A stretch of DNA of 64,000 nucleotides from Hermodice carunculata (GCA_964020975.1 OZ026623.1:74492785-74556784); one strand, 5' to 3'; shown: positions 1 to 13,017, counted from the stretch's first letter. The notes: generated by a model not told the origin, from the sequence alone. Translations and numbers: made by a program.

Positions 1-199
1 GACTCATGACATAATTTCAGGCTTCGGTGATGTTTGGAATTTGAACTTTGCAACTTTTAATAGCAGCGACACGCCTTTTCACAATAATCAGGCTGGTATT
101 AACAGAAGAAGAAAGAGTCACAGAGAAAGAAAATCACTGAAAAACAGGATATCTAGAGGGGAAGATACAGAAGAGCTTGTCCAAAAAATACTACAGGCT

Positions 200-2060
200 T
201 TCTGCAGCTGCATGGATAAATCATTTCGAGAAATAAAAAAAAAATCAATGACTATTTCGGTGTTACTTATTCAGAAATCACATTTCCACAAAATATCTGT
301 GAAAGAAAAGAAAAAAAATGGATCAAATGTTTTGCGGCGTTCCTTTCAAACACAAAGTTTTTTGATTCCCTGAAAATTATGTCCCTTTTCAAATCGAAAA
401 TTGTTCATAACATGAATAGCAATAAATGCAAAATAAAAGATCATCCCACTATTTCATATAAATATGGCAACAATATTGGAAGAAGTATGACTAACTACCA
501 GATATGTCTCGCTTCAATTGCTCTGTATGTCTAACAGCAAAGATTTCAATCTTTGATGCACACCACAAACATGCATTTACAGGTAATTTGTATAAAATGC
601 AAAATCCAGTTGCACGAGAATGGATCAAAAAAGGTGCAAAATTTCGCAGATGTCTTAAGTTGAACATTGCCAGTATTTTTCAGTAGACATGAGATGCATG
701 TGATTTTTCCTGTATGAAATGGAAAAAAAAAAATAAAAAACAAATGGAATTGCATCAATTGGAAGGATGGTTATCATACTTGACAAGCGTCTTTAAAAAT
801 ACAATTTATCCTTACAACTTCCACATTTAAAACTTCAATACATTTAATTTTAAACAGTCTAAAGTTTCAAAAGCAGTGCGAGAACTGCAAAAAAGATTTG
901 TAATCACTAACATTGATAAGGCAGGTAATAATTTTTGGATCATCTGCAAAAAATATTATCTGGGTGTTTTGAAAAATGGACTCAGTATACACATTATTTC
1001 AGACAAATGAGAAAATGAAATATATAAATTACACAAACAATCCATTGATAATTTGATAGATACACATAAAAATGAGATGAAAAGGAATTTTAATGTCAAA
1101 ATTTTTGAAGAGGACTCCTCTATCCCCTTTTGTTCTGGATACCCAAAGTACATAAAAACCCATTTAAATCTAGATTCATAGTTGGTGCTAAAATGCACAA
1201 CAAAAGTTATCAAAGGAAGTAATACTGTGTTTGGCAGCAACAAGGAATCATATCCGTAAATACTGTAATGCAATTTCTATAAATTGCGAAAATAATCCTC
1301 TCTGGAGTATTAGCAATTCTATTGAGTTTTTATCTAAAATCAAAGATTTAGAAGCAAAAAATATCAAATGTTTTGATTTTTGTACACTTTACAGTAATCT
1401 ACCAAATTATGAAGTCAAAAGTTCTCTGTCAGAATTAAGAGCAAATTAAATATTTAAAAATAATGGTAAACTATACATAAATAGTAATTCATTTAGAAGG
1501 AAAGCATATTGATCACACAATAAATATTTATCAAGTAACATAGAATCGTACACTGTTGGTACTTTGAGTGATGCTAGAGTTCTTTTCGATAATACATTTG
1601 CTAAATGTGGATCGTTTTTTTTTGTCTCAAATAAAAGACTTTCCAATGAGTAGCAACTGCTCCACGTTACTGGCAGATTTGTATATAACCTGGCTTGAAA
1701 TTAAGTATATAGATAAACATATGAAAAGGGTCTTTCAAGTAGTTTCACAATTATGAGCATCTTATGTTATATTTGTGATATTGCTGGTGCAAATGTACAA
1801 AATTTCGGTGAAATTGCTATGAAATTTACCCAAAAGATATCCCTGTGGAGGGTAAAAATTCAGATGGTTTCAGAGATGTGTATTTTGACTGAGATAGTCA
1901 GGTCACTAATGAGAGGGTTTTTTTTTTTTTGCAAAGTCCATCACAAAATAAATAAGTTTGACTTTGAAATACTTAACTATCCTTTCCCGGACAGTAATAT
2001 TTTAGATACTATTACACATAATATTTTTTGCCACACATTTTGAGGTTTGGTCGTATTTGT
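200..2060 (+). mobile_element. Decayed Penelope-like retroelement (reverse transcriptase remnant)
   Basis: Fragments of one reverse transcriptase can be followed in order on the plus strand, in shifting frames. They include YKYGNNIGRS near 460, HKHAFTGNLYK near 565, DKAGNNFWIICKKYYL near 915-960, a GYPKYIKTHLNLDS stretch near 1,140 (compare the usual WLPKLHKNP), FDFCTLYSNLPN at 1,372-1,407, DFPMSSNCSTLLADLYITW at 1,637-1,693 (compare GIPMGTNCAPLLAD) and FDFEILNYPFPDSNI at 1,957-2,001. This order matches the animal Penelope-like RT family as I know it. No GIY-YIG endonuclease was recognised. The copy is broken in many places and cannot be functional. The 5' limit is uncertain and may lie outside the window. 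Confidence 0.55.
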
Positions 2061-2079
2061 TCTAAATTTTAGGACTTTG

Positions 2080-3215
2080 CATCTGGAACCAAGTCGATTT
2101 ACAATAAACTTGATTTAAGGTGATTCAAATATGTTCTTTTGATCAAACACATCTACAAATTTGCTGTTAATATCCAGAGATGGTTAAAAAGTTTGGCTTC
2201 AATAATTTTAGAGATTTTGCCTCTTTTACCACTTAGTTTTGTCTTCTGCCATCATTCTGTTTTATAATCACCTTTCAGACATTTTATTCTAGCTCGTTTC
2301 TCTTAGGTTAGCCCCCATCCCCCCCCCCCCCCCCCCTGGGCTATCGGTAGCAAGCAGCGGCCTAGGACAGTTACAAGCTTGCCTGATTGTACTTGATACT
2401 TGGGTAGAAATATTATAGTTTGTTTGCATTCTATAGACTCAAATAGTAATTACTTTCATTCTTTTCTGACTTGCCCTACAAATTTCGCTGGTAATATCCA
2501 AAGATAATCAGGAAGATTGGGTACAGTAATTTTATAGTTTTTAAACTTTCTTGTTTTGCTACTTAATTTTCTCTTTCGGTACCATTCCATTTAAATAATC
2601 ACTTTCGGTCGCAAGCAGGGGCTGACGAAAGTTGCCAGTTTGCGTAATTGTATTCAAAATCGTGTTAAGGAAGATTTTGTTTTGAAAACACGTTTCTGAC
2701 ATAAATGCTTTCGACCTTCATTTTTTTCTGACGTGCCTAACCTAAATGCACATTTACTCAACATTAAAAAAAAAACCCACTCAACATTGACATTATTTTC
2801 TCAAATGTCACAAACCTAACACATTACGTTGAAACCTTGACTAAGGGTTGGCAGTGAAATAGGGTAATTGTCTGGAGACTTTCAGAGTGAGGAGTATGTG
2901 TCATCATGGCGTTTGTTTCACATATCTGAGCAAGATGTCCGTTGTTGCTGTACTTGTTATGATTTCCCTTGGTTTGTACAGGTGGTCTAGCTGCAACTGT
3001 TTATTTTTCACTTGGACTGAATATAATACCGCAGTTTGTTTCTACTTCAGTTATAAACTAGCAGGTAGTTGAACTAGCATAAGCTATCTAGCTACATAGG
3101 GTACAAACGGGTTTAGGGGTTCGTCAAATTGTTCTTATGTGAACCTGTACTATACAAATTTAGAAATTATGTTTTGTTTGTCAGGTTCTCTTCTTTCATG
3201 ATCAGGCGGGGATGA
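2080..3215 (+). repeat. Interspersed repeat, copy A (family also hit by the BEL element)
   Basis: This stretch is collinear with 30,830-31,007 joined to 41,079-41,690. Shared words include TTCTTTTCTGA, CTGTTAATATC, GGCTAYCRGTAGCAAG, TTTCCCTTGGTTTRTACAGG and GACTGAATATAAT. It holds an internal tandem duplication: about 2,140-2,410 resembles about 2,420-2,740. A run of 18 C lies at 2,319-2,336. No coding capacity is apparent. The family is unidentified; it could be a non-autonomous element or an old duplicated segment. Confidence 0.6.
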
Positions 3216-3239
3216 TACTTGAAACTGTAATTTTACACT

Positions 3240-5850
3240 AAGGTTGTAATTTCCAGCAATTGAATAACTTAAATAATTGACTTCTTGAGATTATGTTTAC
3301 ATCGGTCCTTTTCCCCCCACTAGGTACTGTGGGCCACCACCAATTTTCCATTCATCCCTGGTTCTACACATATTAAGTAGTCGGAGGTCAATTTATACTA
3401 GTGACGATATGTACATAATTTATATCTTTCACTAAAAGAGCTTCTAGCTCAAAATTATGTTACACCTGCCTAATAAATGACTTAATGACATGATGGACAA
3501 TCAGTATTGAAACAGGCCTACCTATTCAATAGTTTAACATTTTCCCATCAGATGTCACTTTACCCTGTGAAGGGCATCAAAACAGGCTAGAATAATCAAC
3601 AGAATGCTTTTTTTCCAGTGAACTTTGTTTTAAGATTCATATTCGTACACTGTACGTAATTGTTTGAGGAGGACACATAGTTGTCCAGGCATGGCTTTAA
3701 CAGTAGGCAATATCTTATAAGAGATATATAACCCCCCACTTCGTCTTCCATGCAGGTTCTCTGTAGCGAAGTCATAATGGCGGCTCTGCCTTTAGTCATT
3801 TTGGTGACAGCATGCTTTTTTCTGCATGCTTCATAAGTATCATTTCGATAGAAAATAACATATCTTACAATCGATTAGGTGGTATACTTTGGTACTAAAA
3901 ATATACATGTAAGGATGGCAAATGTGATATAAAGGCAGTAAAGTTTGACTGTCTTAGTGATATCAGTGATGATAGCTCATGCCGTTCATTGTCTGGTTTG
4001 ATGTTTCTGTTTGCATGGAAATACAGTCTCCGGGTGCAACATCAAGCCTTTACTAACAAGCCTTGTTGTCAAATGAACATCAGTTCTTAACTGATGTAAC
4101 GTCCTTTCTCAAATTTCAACCTACATTATACCATGAATTATACCTCCATGAGAGCAGTGTTACAACTTTGGATCTCCAGATGCAGTGACACGCCTTGCGA
4201 TGTTCTAGCCTCCATATTTAGTTTTGTTTACTGAGGTTACGTGACTTTCACTCGGACAGCAGTCAGATCATTTCAATAACAATTGCCCATGGGGTTAGCC
4301 TGAACCGGATTCACGCAGACAGACCTGTCCTGTTAGCTACACGTCACTACAGAGGAATGACTTCTTCAGTATATTCATTACAAAATCATGCCAAAATAGC
4401 CAGGATTATACACATGCATTGCTTTGCATTGCCTTGGTTGTTAAAGCCAAACAGGACAATAAGTTTCAATTGGTATCATTTTGCTAACTGTCATTTTATG
4501 AGCTATTGGCTATAATAATTCTCTGGTATGTCGTTGTGACCATATACAGTCAGTCTGACAATTGCTTTAGTCCTGTGCACAGTGCAGGGTATTAGTTACA
4601 CACGAACTTTTTTTTTTCTTTTCTTTTTTTTTTTGTGGATATTTTGTTCTTAGTCTGATAATATCGAAATATACTTATAAATATGATCACATTTCCGTAT
4701 CACATTAAAATAGCATCCATTAAAACAGAAAATGTACGATGGACTAAAGCCTGGCATACCATTCACCACAGGCTACATCACTATCAGACTATAATTAGCG
4801 TCACAGTTACCAATTTATATTTTGACATGTATTAATCTTTTCTATTTCGTTTGGGAGATGTTAACTTTGTTTTGACGAGCATCATGATATATTTAAGTTG
4901 TCATTGTTACTTATCGCGGATATTTGGACCCTCATCTATTTATCACTTGAGAAAAAACAATAAATATTCCTGTTGGCAGATATTTACCCCCACATGTATT
5001 CCTTACGTTAGAAAAACGATAAAATAAGGAAAATACAAATTATTACAGAGGTAATTATGATTACGTGCATCCTTTATGTGTGTTTTGGTGAAAAGCTTAG
5101 TAAGCTTAATATTTATATTATTTCTTTCAATGTAGGAATATTGTCAGGGCGTAAACATGGTTTTACTGTATGATTATCAACGTTGTAAACAGAGAGGTTT
5201 CACACATCTTCCCAATGTGATACGTGCCGTACAAAGCAAAGTAGATTAGGACAGACTGCATTGGCCCTACAATCTTTTATCGCCCTGAAGTATAAACTCG
5301 TGTATAAAAGGTATAGTAGCGCCTTAACTTTTTTCACCCATATTTATAAATGTTTCAAGAGGACAAATACTACATTTGAAAAAAAAAAAAAAAAAAAAAA
5401 AAATTCTTATTAACATGGTCCTTCTTCTAGAAAGGGCTTTTGTGCAAACAGCCTACTCGCACATCAAGTCTTGTATTTGTGTACTTTACCGCTGGCAGAT
5501 ATCACCGGAATCAACTTGATGATAAATATTATTACACGTTGTTGCGAAACTAAATTGACTGAGTGCAAATTACCTTGCCTCTGCACAAACAAACAAACAA
5601 ACAAAAAAGAAAGAAAAAAAGCATCAGAAAAATATTAGCATTGACGTTGAAAAAAAGATATTTTGATATTGCTTGAGATTTTTTAACATTTGTAAGCACA
5701 ATAACATCAAAATCTTTGGCAGTAATAATTGCAAAAAATAAGATTTTCAGAGGATACTTTTAATTTTTTTATGAAATGTTTACCACCTCATACAACTTGA
5801 TTTTAACATTTTTTTCCCTAAAATCACAATAATAGTTTTTTCAGTGGATA
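3240..5850. other. Gene-free AT-rich stretch
   Basis: I recognise no gene, RNA or transposon here. It contains a poly(A) run at 5,379-5,403, which could be the tail of an old retroposed sequence, and an A-rich AAAC-type tract near 5,587-5,620. Confidence 0.5.
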
Positions 5851-5859
5851 TATATTGAA

Positions 5860-8800
5860 TTGTAGCGGTCCAAATTGCTCCAGAATGCACAGCTTAAATT
5901 GAAAGCAGCATTTAAAAATTATTTTGGAAAGCTTCTCCCCTCCCTTTCCATGTTGTTTCAGATTGCATTGGGTGTGAGTTCTGTTCCCTAAGGGGTCTTG
6001 TGGAGTGCCCCTATATTTAATGTGAACATATGCAACACATAACAAAACATATATACATGACCACAATATGCATGCTGTACTTGAACAGTGTGCATGTAAT
6101 GCAATATTCATGTAAACATTTCAATCAATAGCATAAAATGTTCTTAAGGCTAGTAGAATTTCATCATGCCAATTTTTTCCCTGCCAGAGCATGTTACAGT
6201 TCACATTAATTGTATGACACATTTTAAACAACAATTTACCGGTACATATAAATCCTAAATGCCGTCATATTAGCATGTATTTACAAAAATGTGTTAAATA
6301 AATCACCAGGTGAAAGCATGCAGCTAAAAATATTTTAACTTGAATGGGTAATTTTACTGATCAGTGGGAAGTCACAGACAGCAGATATATTTACCTGTTT
6401 GGTGTAATTTTAGAAAATAACAGGCCACTGATTTCTGACTTATCCCTGTTACAGGCACCATGGTCATGATGGTCAAGGGTCACGTGGATGAAAGTTATCA
6501 TGGTAATGGTTTATTGTGCTTGTGGTATCATTAACGGTATAGTTTTCATTTTGTAACAGCTGAACAGGTGTGGAATTAAAAACCACTAAATGAAACCATG
6601 CCCATAAAACATAGCTTTATTTCAATGGGTAATTTTATGGATCCTTCGGAAGTCAGGGAAAGCAGGTAAATTTTCCTGTTTGGTATAATTTTAGAAAACA
6701 ACCAGCCATTGATATCCAGGTAATCTCTGTCATGGTCACCATAGGGATTCTGGTCATGGATCACGTGCATGTACATGATAGTCATCATGGTCATGGTGCT
6801 TAAGGGGTTACTACGAATAACAGGGACATTTCGTTATAAAGAGCAAAAACAGTATGAGAAGATATGTTATTAAACATGTTGGAATGATCTTTATAATGCC
6901 ACACTCTATCATGTAGTAAAAGCATTGTTTTCTCAATATCATCCTAATATTTTTGTGTCAGTTGGTAGGTGAACTGCACTCGTCCAAGTTGTTCCAGAAT
7001 GCACCATTTGAATACACTGAAGTATACTCAATTTATTTTGATACCTTGCATCCCCTTGTATTGCCAAATGTACATTGGTTCAGGTTCCACCATGTCCATT
7101 GTGACCAGGTTCTGCTCCAATTATGGATTTTGGAGGAAAGCTCACACATTTCATTCGAACATGGGAACAAATTAACAAAACATGTGCATCACCATGATCA
7201 TGATGATAATATGCATGCTCTACCTAAACCTTGCGCATGTTATACAATAATCAAAACAGTAAACAATCCCATCAAATTTTATTATTTACTGCTCAGTCGT
7301 AACTTAACCAGAAGTTAGTATATTTACTTACTAGACATAATTTGACTGAAAAAACAAAACAAAAACAAAAAAACAAACAAAAAAACCCCCAACAAAATCA
7401 AAAATTAAAAAAAAATGCAAAACAAAACAAACAAAAAAACAAAAAAAATCCCCCAAAAATGAATAAGAAAAAAACCAAAAAAACTATCACAGCAGTAGGC
7501 GTTTTAACGTGCTTCATTACTCTTTACATGAAACTGTACGAATGAATCCCATAAAACGGTTAAAGCAACAACAAAAGATAAATACTAAATCCTTTCATGA
7601 TCATATAATTAAAGAAAATACAAACAAACAAACAAAGATTCTGAGGAAATATATCTCATATACGAACTGGGGTATTTTTTTTCAGATTAGTGGTAAGTTA
7701 GGGATTACAGGGGAAAATCCCTATTAGGTCTAATGCAAGGTAAAAATAACAACCCATTGATGTCCAGTTTATCCAGGTCACAGTCTTCATGGTCTTGATG
7801 GCCATCGATCACGTGGATGACAGTCGTCATGGTCATGGTGTATTGTGGTAGTGGTATTATTAAGGGTATAATTACATTTCTTTAACATATATTAAATGAA
7901 AAACCACCAAATAGGAGCATATCAAAAGTAATATCTTAACTTGAATGTGTAATTTTACTGATTGGTTGGAAGTCTGAGACCCCAGTTAAATTTACAAGTA
8001 TGGTGTAATTGCAAAATATGGGCCATTGATATTCAGTTTATCTCTGTCATGGTCACCATGGTCATGATGGTCACGTATCACGTAGATAATAGTCATCATG
8101 ATCATGGTGTATTATGGATGTGCCATCTTTAACTGTTTAGTGTTCATTTCCCAAACAGGTGTTAAATAAAACATCTCCAAACAAAAGCATGTAGATAATA
8201 ATATCTTATCTCCAACGGGCAATTTTGCTTATATTTGGCAAGGAAGAGAAAGCAGGTAAATTTACCTGTTTTGAGTGATTTTAGAAAACCATAGGCTGTT
8301 GATATCCGGTTTATCTCTTTCATGGTCAGGATGGTCATGGATCATGTTGATAATAGTCATCATGATCTTGGGGTATTGTGGTTGTGGCGTTATTACGGCA
8401 TAGTGTTTATTTTTTAAACAGCTGAACACATCTCGAAGAAAAAAGGGAAAAAAAACAGCTAAACAGATCTCGAAAAAAAAAAAAAAAACAGAAAAAAAAC
8501 AAAAACAAAAAAGAAAAAACATACAAAAAAAATCACAAATAAAAGCACGCACATAAAACATAGCTTAAGTTAAATGGGTAACTTCACGTTTCGGGGGGAA
8601 GTCAGAAACAACAGGTAAATTTAAACTAATACTCCAGAATGCATCATTTGAATATAATATGGCATTAGCATTTTTGACAGCTCGCTTCCCCTCGTATTGC
8701 CACATGTTCATTGGTTCAGCGTCCGCCATTTCCATTGTGACCAGTGTCTGCTCAATCCATGGATTTGAGAACTCACACATTTTAGCTGAACATGTGAAGA

Positions 8801-9990
8801 AAATAACAGAACACATGCAGGACAATCATCATCATGATGATGAGACACATCCTCTACCTGACCCTTGTGCATGTTATACAATACTCCTGTAAACAATAAC
8901 ATCAAATTCTATTATTCTACTGTTTTGTCGTAACCAGCAGTTATATTTACCTGCTAGGCATATTATAAGAAGAAACTATCACAGCAGATGGAGTTTTATC
9001 ATGCTTCTCTTCTTTCCATCTGGAACTCTACACGTTAATCCCATAAAACACTTAAAATAACAACATGCAGATAAAAATGAAATCCATTCATCATGATCAT
9101 ATCATTAAAAGAAACAAAAAAAAAAAAAAAAAAAAAAAAAAGAAAAAAAAAACATGCTGAGGAAATATATCTCTCATCACATATGGAGTAAATTTTAGAT
9201 TGGTGGTAATTTGGGTACAGCAGGTAAACTTACTTATTAGGTCTCATGGTAGGTAATAATAACAGCCCAATGATAGCCAGTTTATCTCTGTCACAGTCAC
9301 CATGGTCATGGTGGTCATCGATCACGTGGATAATAGTCGTCATGGTCATGGTGCATTATGGTCATGGCGTTAGTAATCATGGTTTCATTGGCGGTTATTG
9401 AGGAGTGTTCACACATTTGATGTGAACATGGGAAACAAAAAAGAAAACGTATGCATGACTACGATAAACATGCTGTATCTAATCATCGTGCATGTTATAC
9501 AATACTCTTATAAATATTCAAATCACCAATCTATCATTTAACTGTAGTTTTGTAACTTACCAGCAGTCGTTATACTTACCTTCTTTGCATGATTTAACGG
9601 GGAACTGTTACGACTGATGTATTTTGAGCATGTCTAATTCAATTCTATTTGAGATAATATACCCTCATCTCATAAAACAATCAAAACAACATACAAAAAT
9701 AAATACTAAATCGCATCATTTAAATTCAAGCTTGTGCCTTATCAAATAAAAACACGAAACAAAAGCATGGAAGAAATATATATAACCATATCTTAACCCG
9801 AATCGGGTAAATTTACTGGTTAATGGGAACATACTGACAGCAGGTAAATTTACCTACCTGTTTGGTTTAATATCAGGATAATCACATTCATACATGTTTA
9901 ATCTCTGTAGTGGTCCTTATGGTCATCATGGATCACGTGCATGATGGTTTTGGTGTATATGGTCATGGCGTTAATAATGGTAAAGTATAT
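5860..9990 (+). repeat. Tandem array of ~270-bp units with CATGGTCATGATGG / CACGTG words, left copy
   Basis: A unit recurs with blocks GTAAATTTACCTGTTTGG, CATGGTCATGATGGTCA, ATCACGTGGATRATAGTC, CATGGTCATGGTGTATTGTGG and TAAAACATAGCTT. Instances start near 6,385, 6,665, 7,720, 7,985, 8,255 and 9,270. Longer elements (TCCAGAATGCAC near 5,878, 6,990 and 8,633; GCATGCTSTACCT near 6,068, 7,212 and 9,465) suggest a higher-order unit above 1 kb. The short reading frames inside, rich in His and Asp, follow the repeat words rather than any protein. The same sequence occurs inverted at 59,960-62,222. A-rich tracts lie at 7,346-7,470 and 9,115-9,151. Confidence 0.75.
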
Positions 9991-10083
9991 ATAAAGAACC
10001 AGAAAATGTTATAAAAAGGAAGACACTTTCACATGTCAACAACATTTTTCCTAACACCATTCTAATATGATATTGCTATTAAT

Positions 10084-10153
10084 ACACATACATACATACA
10101 TACATACATACATACATACATACATACATACATACATACATACATACATACAT
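10084..10153. repeat. (CATA)n microsatellite
   Basis: An uninterrupted run of about 17 CATA units directly follows the left tandem array. Confidence 0.95.
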
Positions 10154-10249
10154 GTTGAAGAAACATAAAATCATTTTTTGATTATGTTGTCAGTTGTCCA
10201 TACCAGTGTATTAACTCAGGGGAAAAATATCTATTTTATGTTTAAAACT

Positions 10250-10735
10250 TTATGCTGATCCAGTTGGGAACAAAGTATACTTTGACATGTATCCACATTT
10301 ATTATATAAAACACAACTCCAAAAATTGTAAATATCCCCGCAGCACACATTTAAGATACCCTTAGAGTAGCAACACCGCCGAAATTGCAATGTAACCAAC
10401 TGCCCGTGAAGAGACAGCCTGCCTCCCTTACAACATGGGGGGACCCTCCCCACACTCATTTCTTGGTAAGCTGTAGTGACGGTACTGATCCCAGACCCAG
10501 TGAGAAATGAGGGTCTTTTAGAGTTGGTTTTGTGTATGTTGACAAGAATTCACGCTTGTCATTCTACAAGCAATTTGATGCATTCTGGTATATTTCAGAG
10601 ATGTAAATTTCATCACAAGGCTGTTTTTGGAATGACATGTGAAAAAGATAGGGTTTTCCGGAGCTCCAATCCGAAACAAGTCGTCTTTAGGACTGACAAT
10701 CCCTGAAAACAGGTAGACCGTGCCAAGGCGCCTAC
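10250..10735 (-). repeat. Interspersed repeat R1, unoccupied copy
   Basis: Read on the minus strand this matches 55,310-55,600 and then continues directly into 58,169-58,365. Shared words include GATTGGAGCTCC, CACATGTCATTCC, TCTGAAATATACCAGAATGC, GTTGCTACTCTAAG, TTTGGAGTTGTG and CTTTGTTCCCA. It lacks the transposon present in the other copy and so gives the empty target site. No coding capacity is apparent. Confidence 0.8.
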
Positions 10736-11250
10736 CTGGTTTTCTCTGCTGCATGATTGCAAAATGTGCACGTCAGCCCTACCTCCCCCCCCCCCCCCCC
10801 TCCCTCGTCTGCTGTTCCCCGGTGAAACTCCAAGTGTAGTCACGTTAACACCTTTAACGGAACTGAGTCTGTCCATGCCGGGAAAAGCAAATGTTTTCGA
10901 CATGCGTTACACAGTAATTTTTAATTCGAGTGAAAACTTGAAAATGCCACATGATTTCGTGCGAATCGTGACAGAATCTGATTGGTTGTGAGTGAAACAT
11001 AATAGCCAACAATTGTTTCATCTGAACCATGATAAGATATATTATTTCGCGTGAATTAGTTCATTTTTATAAAAAATATCAGTCCTAATGACCTGACCAT
11101 ACTCCTTTCCCGTTAAAAAAAAAAAGGAAAAAAGAAGCATGAAATGCGATTAATTACAGCCATATTGGCGTATCATGCATTTGTTCCTTTTCGTGATAAT
11201 CCTGATACAAAAATGTGAGCCTCGGACTCGGCTTTGGAGATATTTTATCA
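10736..11250. other. Spacer with a C-run
   Basis: A run of C lies near 10,787-10,802 in a C-rich context. I see no gene in the remainder. Confidence 0.4.
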
Positions 11251-11320
11251 CTACACTTATCTGCTCCTTGACCGGGTCCCCGTGTGCACGGGGACCCAGT
11301 CAAGGAGCAGATAAGTGTAG
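11251..11320. repeat. Near-perfect 34-bp inverted repeat (hairpin)
   Basis: The arms 11,251-11,284 and 11,287-11,320 are reverse complements with a single mismatch and a loop of about 2 nt. The centre reads CCCCGTGTGCACGGGG and the outer ends are CTACACTTATC and GATAAGTGTAG. The GC-rich core stands out from the AT-rich surroundings. No terminal features of a known transposon are visible. Confidence 0.85.
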
Positions 11321-11324
11321 GCCT

Positions 11325-12160
11325 GTATCTGGCTAGTTCACCATTGTGTTTGGCTGATTATTTGTGTACATCACGGTAACACGAGATATGCATATATGAT
11401 TCCCACCACAACTCCATATAGTTGTCTTTTAAGGCTTGGCGAGGTACGGGTCGACACCTGTATGGTATATTACTAATATTTTGGGAATAAAGAATTCTAA
11501 TAACAGGGAGATGGAAAACTATTCTTCTATACGGCTCCTGGAGTACTGTGACAGGCAGGTGGAACATTTTTCCTATACAAGGCCCCTAAAATACTAGTTG
11601 AATATGATTTTGGAATTTCAGAACTAAAATTCCCTCCAAACCGCTAACATTATAAGGGATGACCACTTGGCCCAGTCGGCCCTGTCTATGACATGTGTAG
11701 TATGACTTTATTGCATAAAGTCCTCAAGCGCCCATAACAGTTACATTACAAGCACATAGGTATGTGGGTCTTTGTCATGAGTATGATGTGACCAGCAAGT
11801 CCCTTGTGATCTCCAGGCATCAAACTCCTGCTTTGTGAATTGTACCATTACATACTCGCTGCACGTCCGCAAAAGGGACCAGACTTAAAATGTGATGCAA
11901 ATGTAACCAGAACCTTTTCATGTAGTTTTACATGAACGAACCAGTTGAAAGCGCGTGACTCGGAGGGTTGGGTGTATTCAGCGTGACTCTTTAGGACTAG
12001 ACTCATGCATCATTTTTGTGCACTAGGAAAACATATTTCTGGAGCCAAATGCGTCACTTATCATGTCATGATGTGGTTCCAGCAGGACTTCTGGCATTTG
12101 TGGTTCTGGCATGATAGGAGGTCAAAAGATAAACACGTGCACTTTAAGTTCACATTCAAA
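11325..12160. other. Gene-free stretch
   Basis: I recognise no gene or repeat family in this stretch. Confidence 0.4.
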
Positions 12161-12165
12161 TAAAC

Positions 12166-12323
12166 ATGAACAAGGATATGCTTTTCTTTTTCTTCATACA
12201 TTTGATCCATCCTTTCTTTTATTCATTCTTTGCTTCCTTCCTCCATTTCCTTCTTGCTCTTTTTATTGTGTTTTTATATTGTTTCGTTAGTTTTCAGTTA
12301 ATGCTTTCTTTGTTTCTTTGGTG

Positions 12324-12355
<32 letters not shown>

Positions 12356-12420
12356 AGTTTCTTTCTTTCTTTCTTTCTTTCTTTCATCCTTTGTTCTTTC
12401 TTTGTTTTTTCTCCTTTTTC
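12166..12420. repeat. Polypyrimidine tract with (TTTC)n
   Basis: A strongly strand-asymmetric CT tract contains a TTTC microsatellite at about 12,326-12,385. Reading frames across it are low-complexity and not genes. Confidence 0.9.
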
Positions 12421-12980
12421 CTCTTTGTCTCCTTGATTTTGTTAGAAAAAAGATGAAAGTATTGCAATACAGAAAAACACGGAGAGAAACCTGCTGTGTC
12501 ACGTGATTATGTCTTCCATCCAGGGACTCCTGGAAGTAACCTTTTTGGGGATATATTGTGAGACCGATTATTTTCACAGGTTCAAATTTTAATGTCTTTG
12601 CACTTTGGATTTTTCACTGACACTTTAAATTTACCATTGTTTGTTACAATTCCCATTAATACTATTTTAAAAATCGTTCTCAAGGGGCTTTTTTACAGTT
12701 TTGAAACATCAGCAAAATAATCATAAATAAATGCACAGTGAGGAATACCTGCCTAAATAGATATATGTATTATCTTGTATTTCGGCCGTTGAATGGGCAA
12801 ATGGTTGTTGTTTATTTGTTTGATTGTCATACTGTCAAAACTGCTGAACCATTAAATGTAGTCCCGATAAGCAGCAAAACGTCATTCATGGGGAAGTCTC
12901 CTGGTCTGTTAACCTGAAATGACATTATGAAATTGAATAATGCTGTGACCTAGTTAAACTGGATGCATACATAAAAGCAA

Positions 12981-13017
12981 GAGCTCCACCCCCAACCCGG
13001 GGTTGGGGGTGGAGCTC
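12981..13017. repeat. Perfect 18-bp palindrome with 1-nt loop
   Basis: GAGCTCCACCCCCAACCC is followed after one base by its exact reverse complement. A partial extra copy of the GGTTGGGGG half follows at about 13,023-13,030. Confidence 0.9.

Noticed and set aside
6953-7318. His/Asp-rich 121-codon frame as a metal-binding protein
   Set aside because: The residues come from CATGATCATGATGAT repeat words, and equivalent frames occur in other units of the same array on both strands.
8565-8905. Short frames shared between 8.6-8.9 kb and 61.1-61.3 kb as a conserved gene
   Set aside because: The shared sequence is the inverted repeat array. Similarity continues equally outside the frames and the frames are not preserved as a unit.
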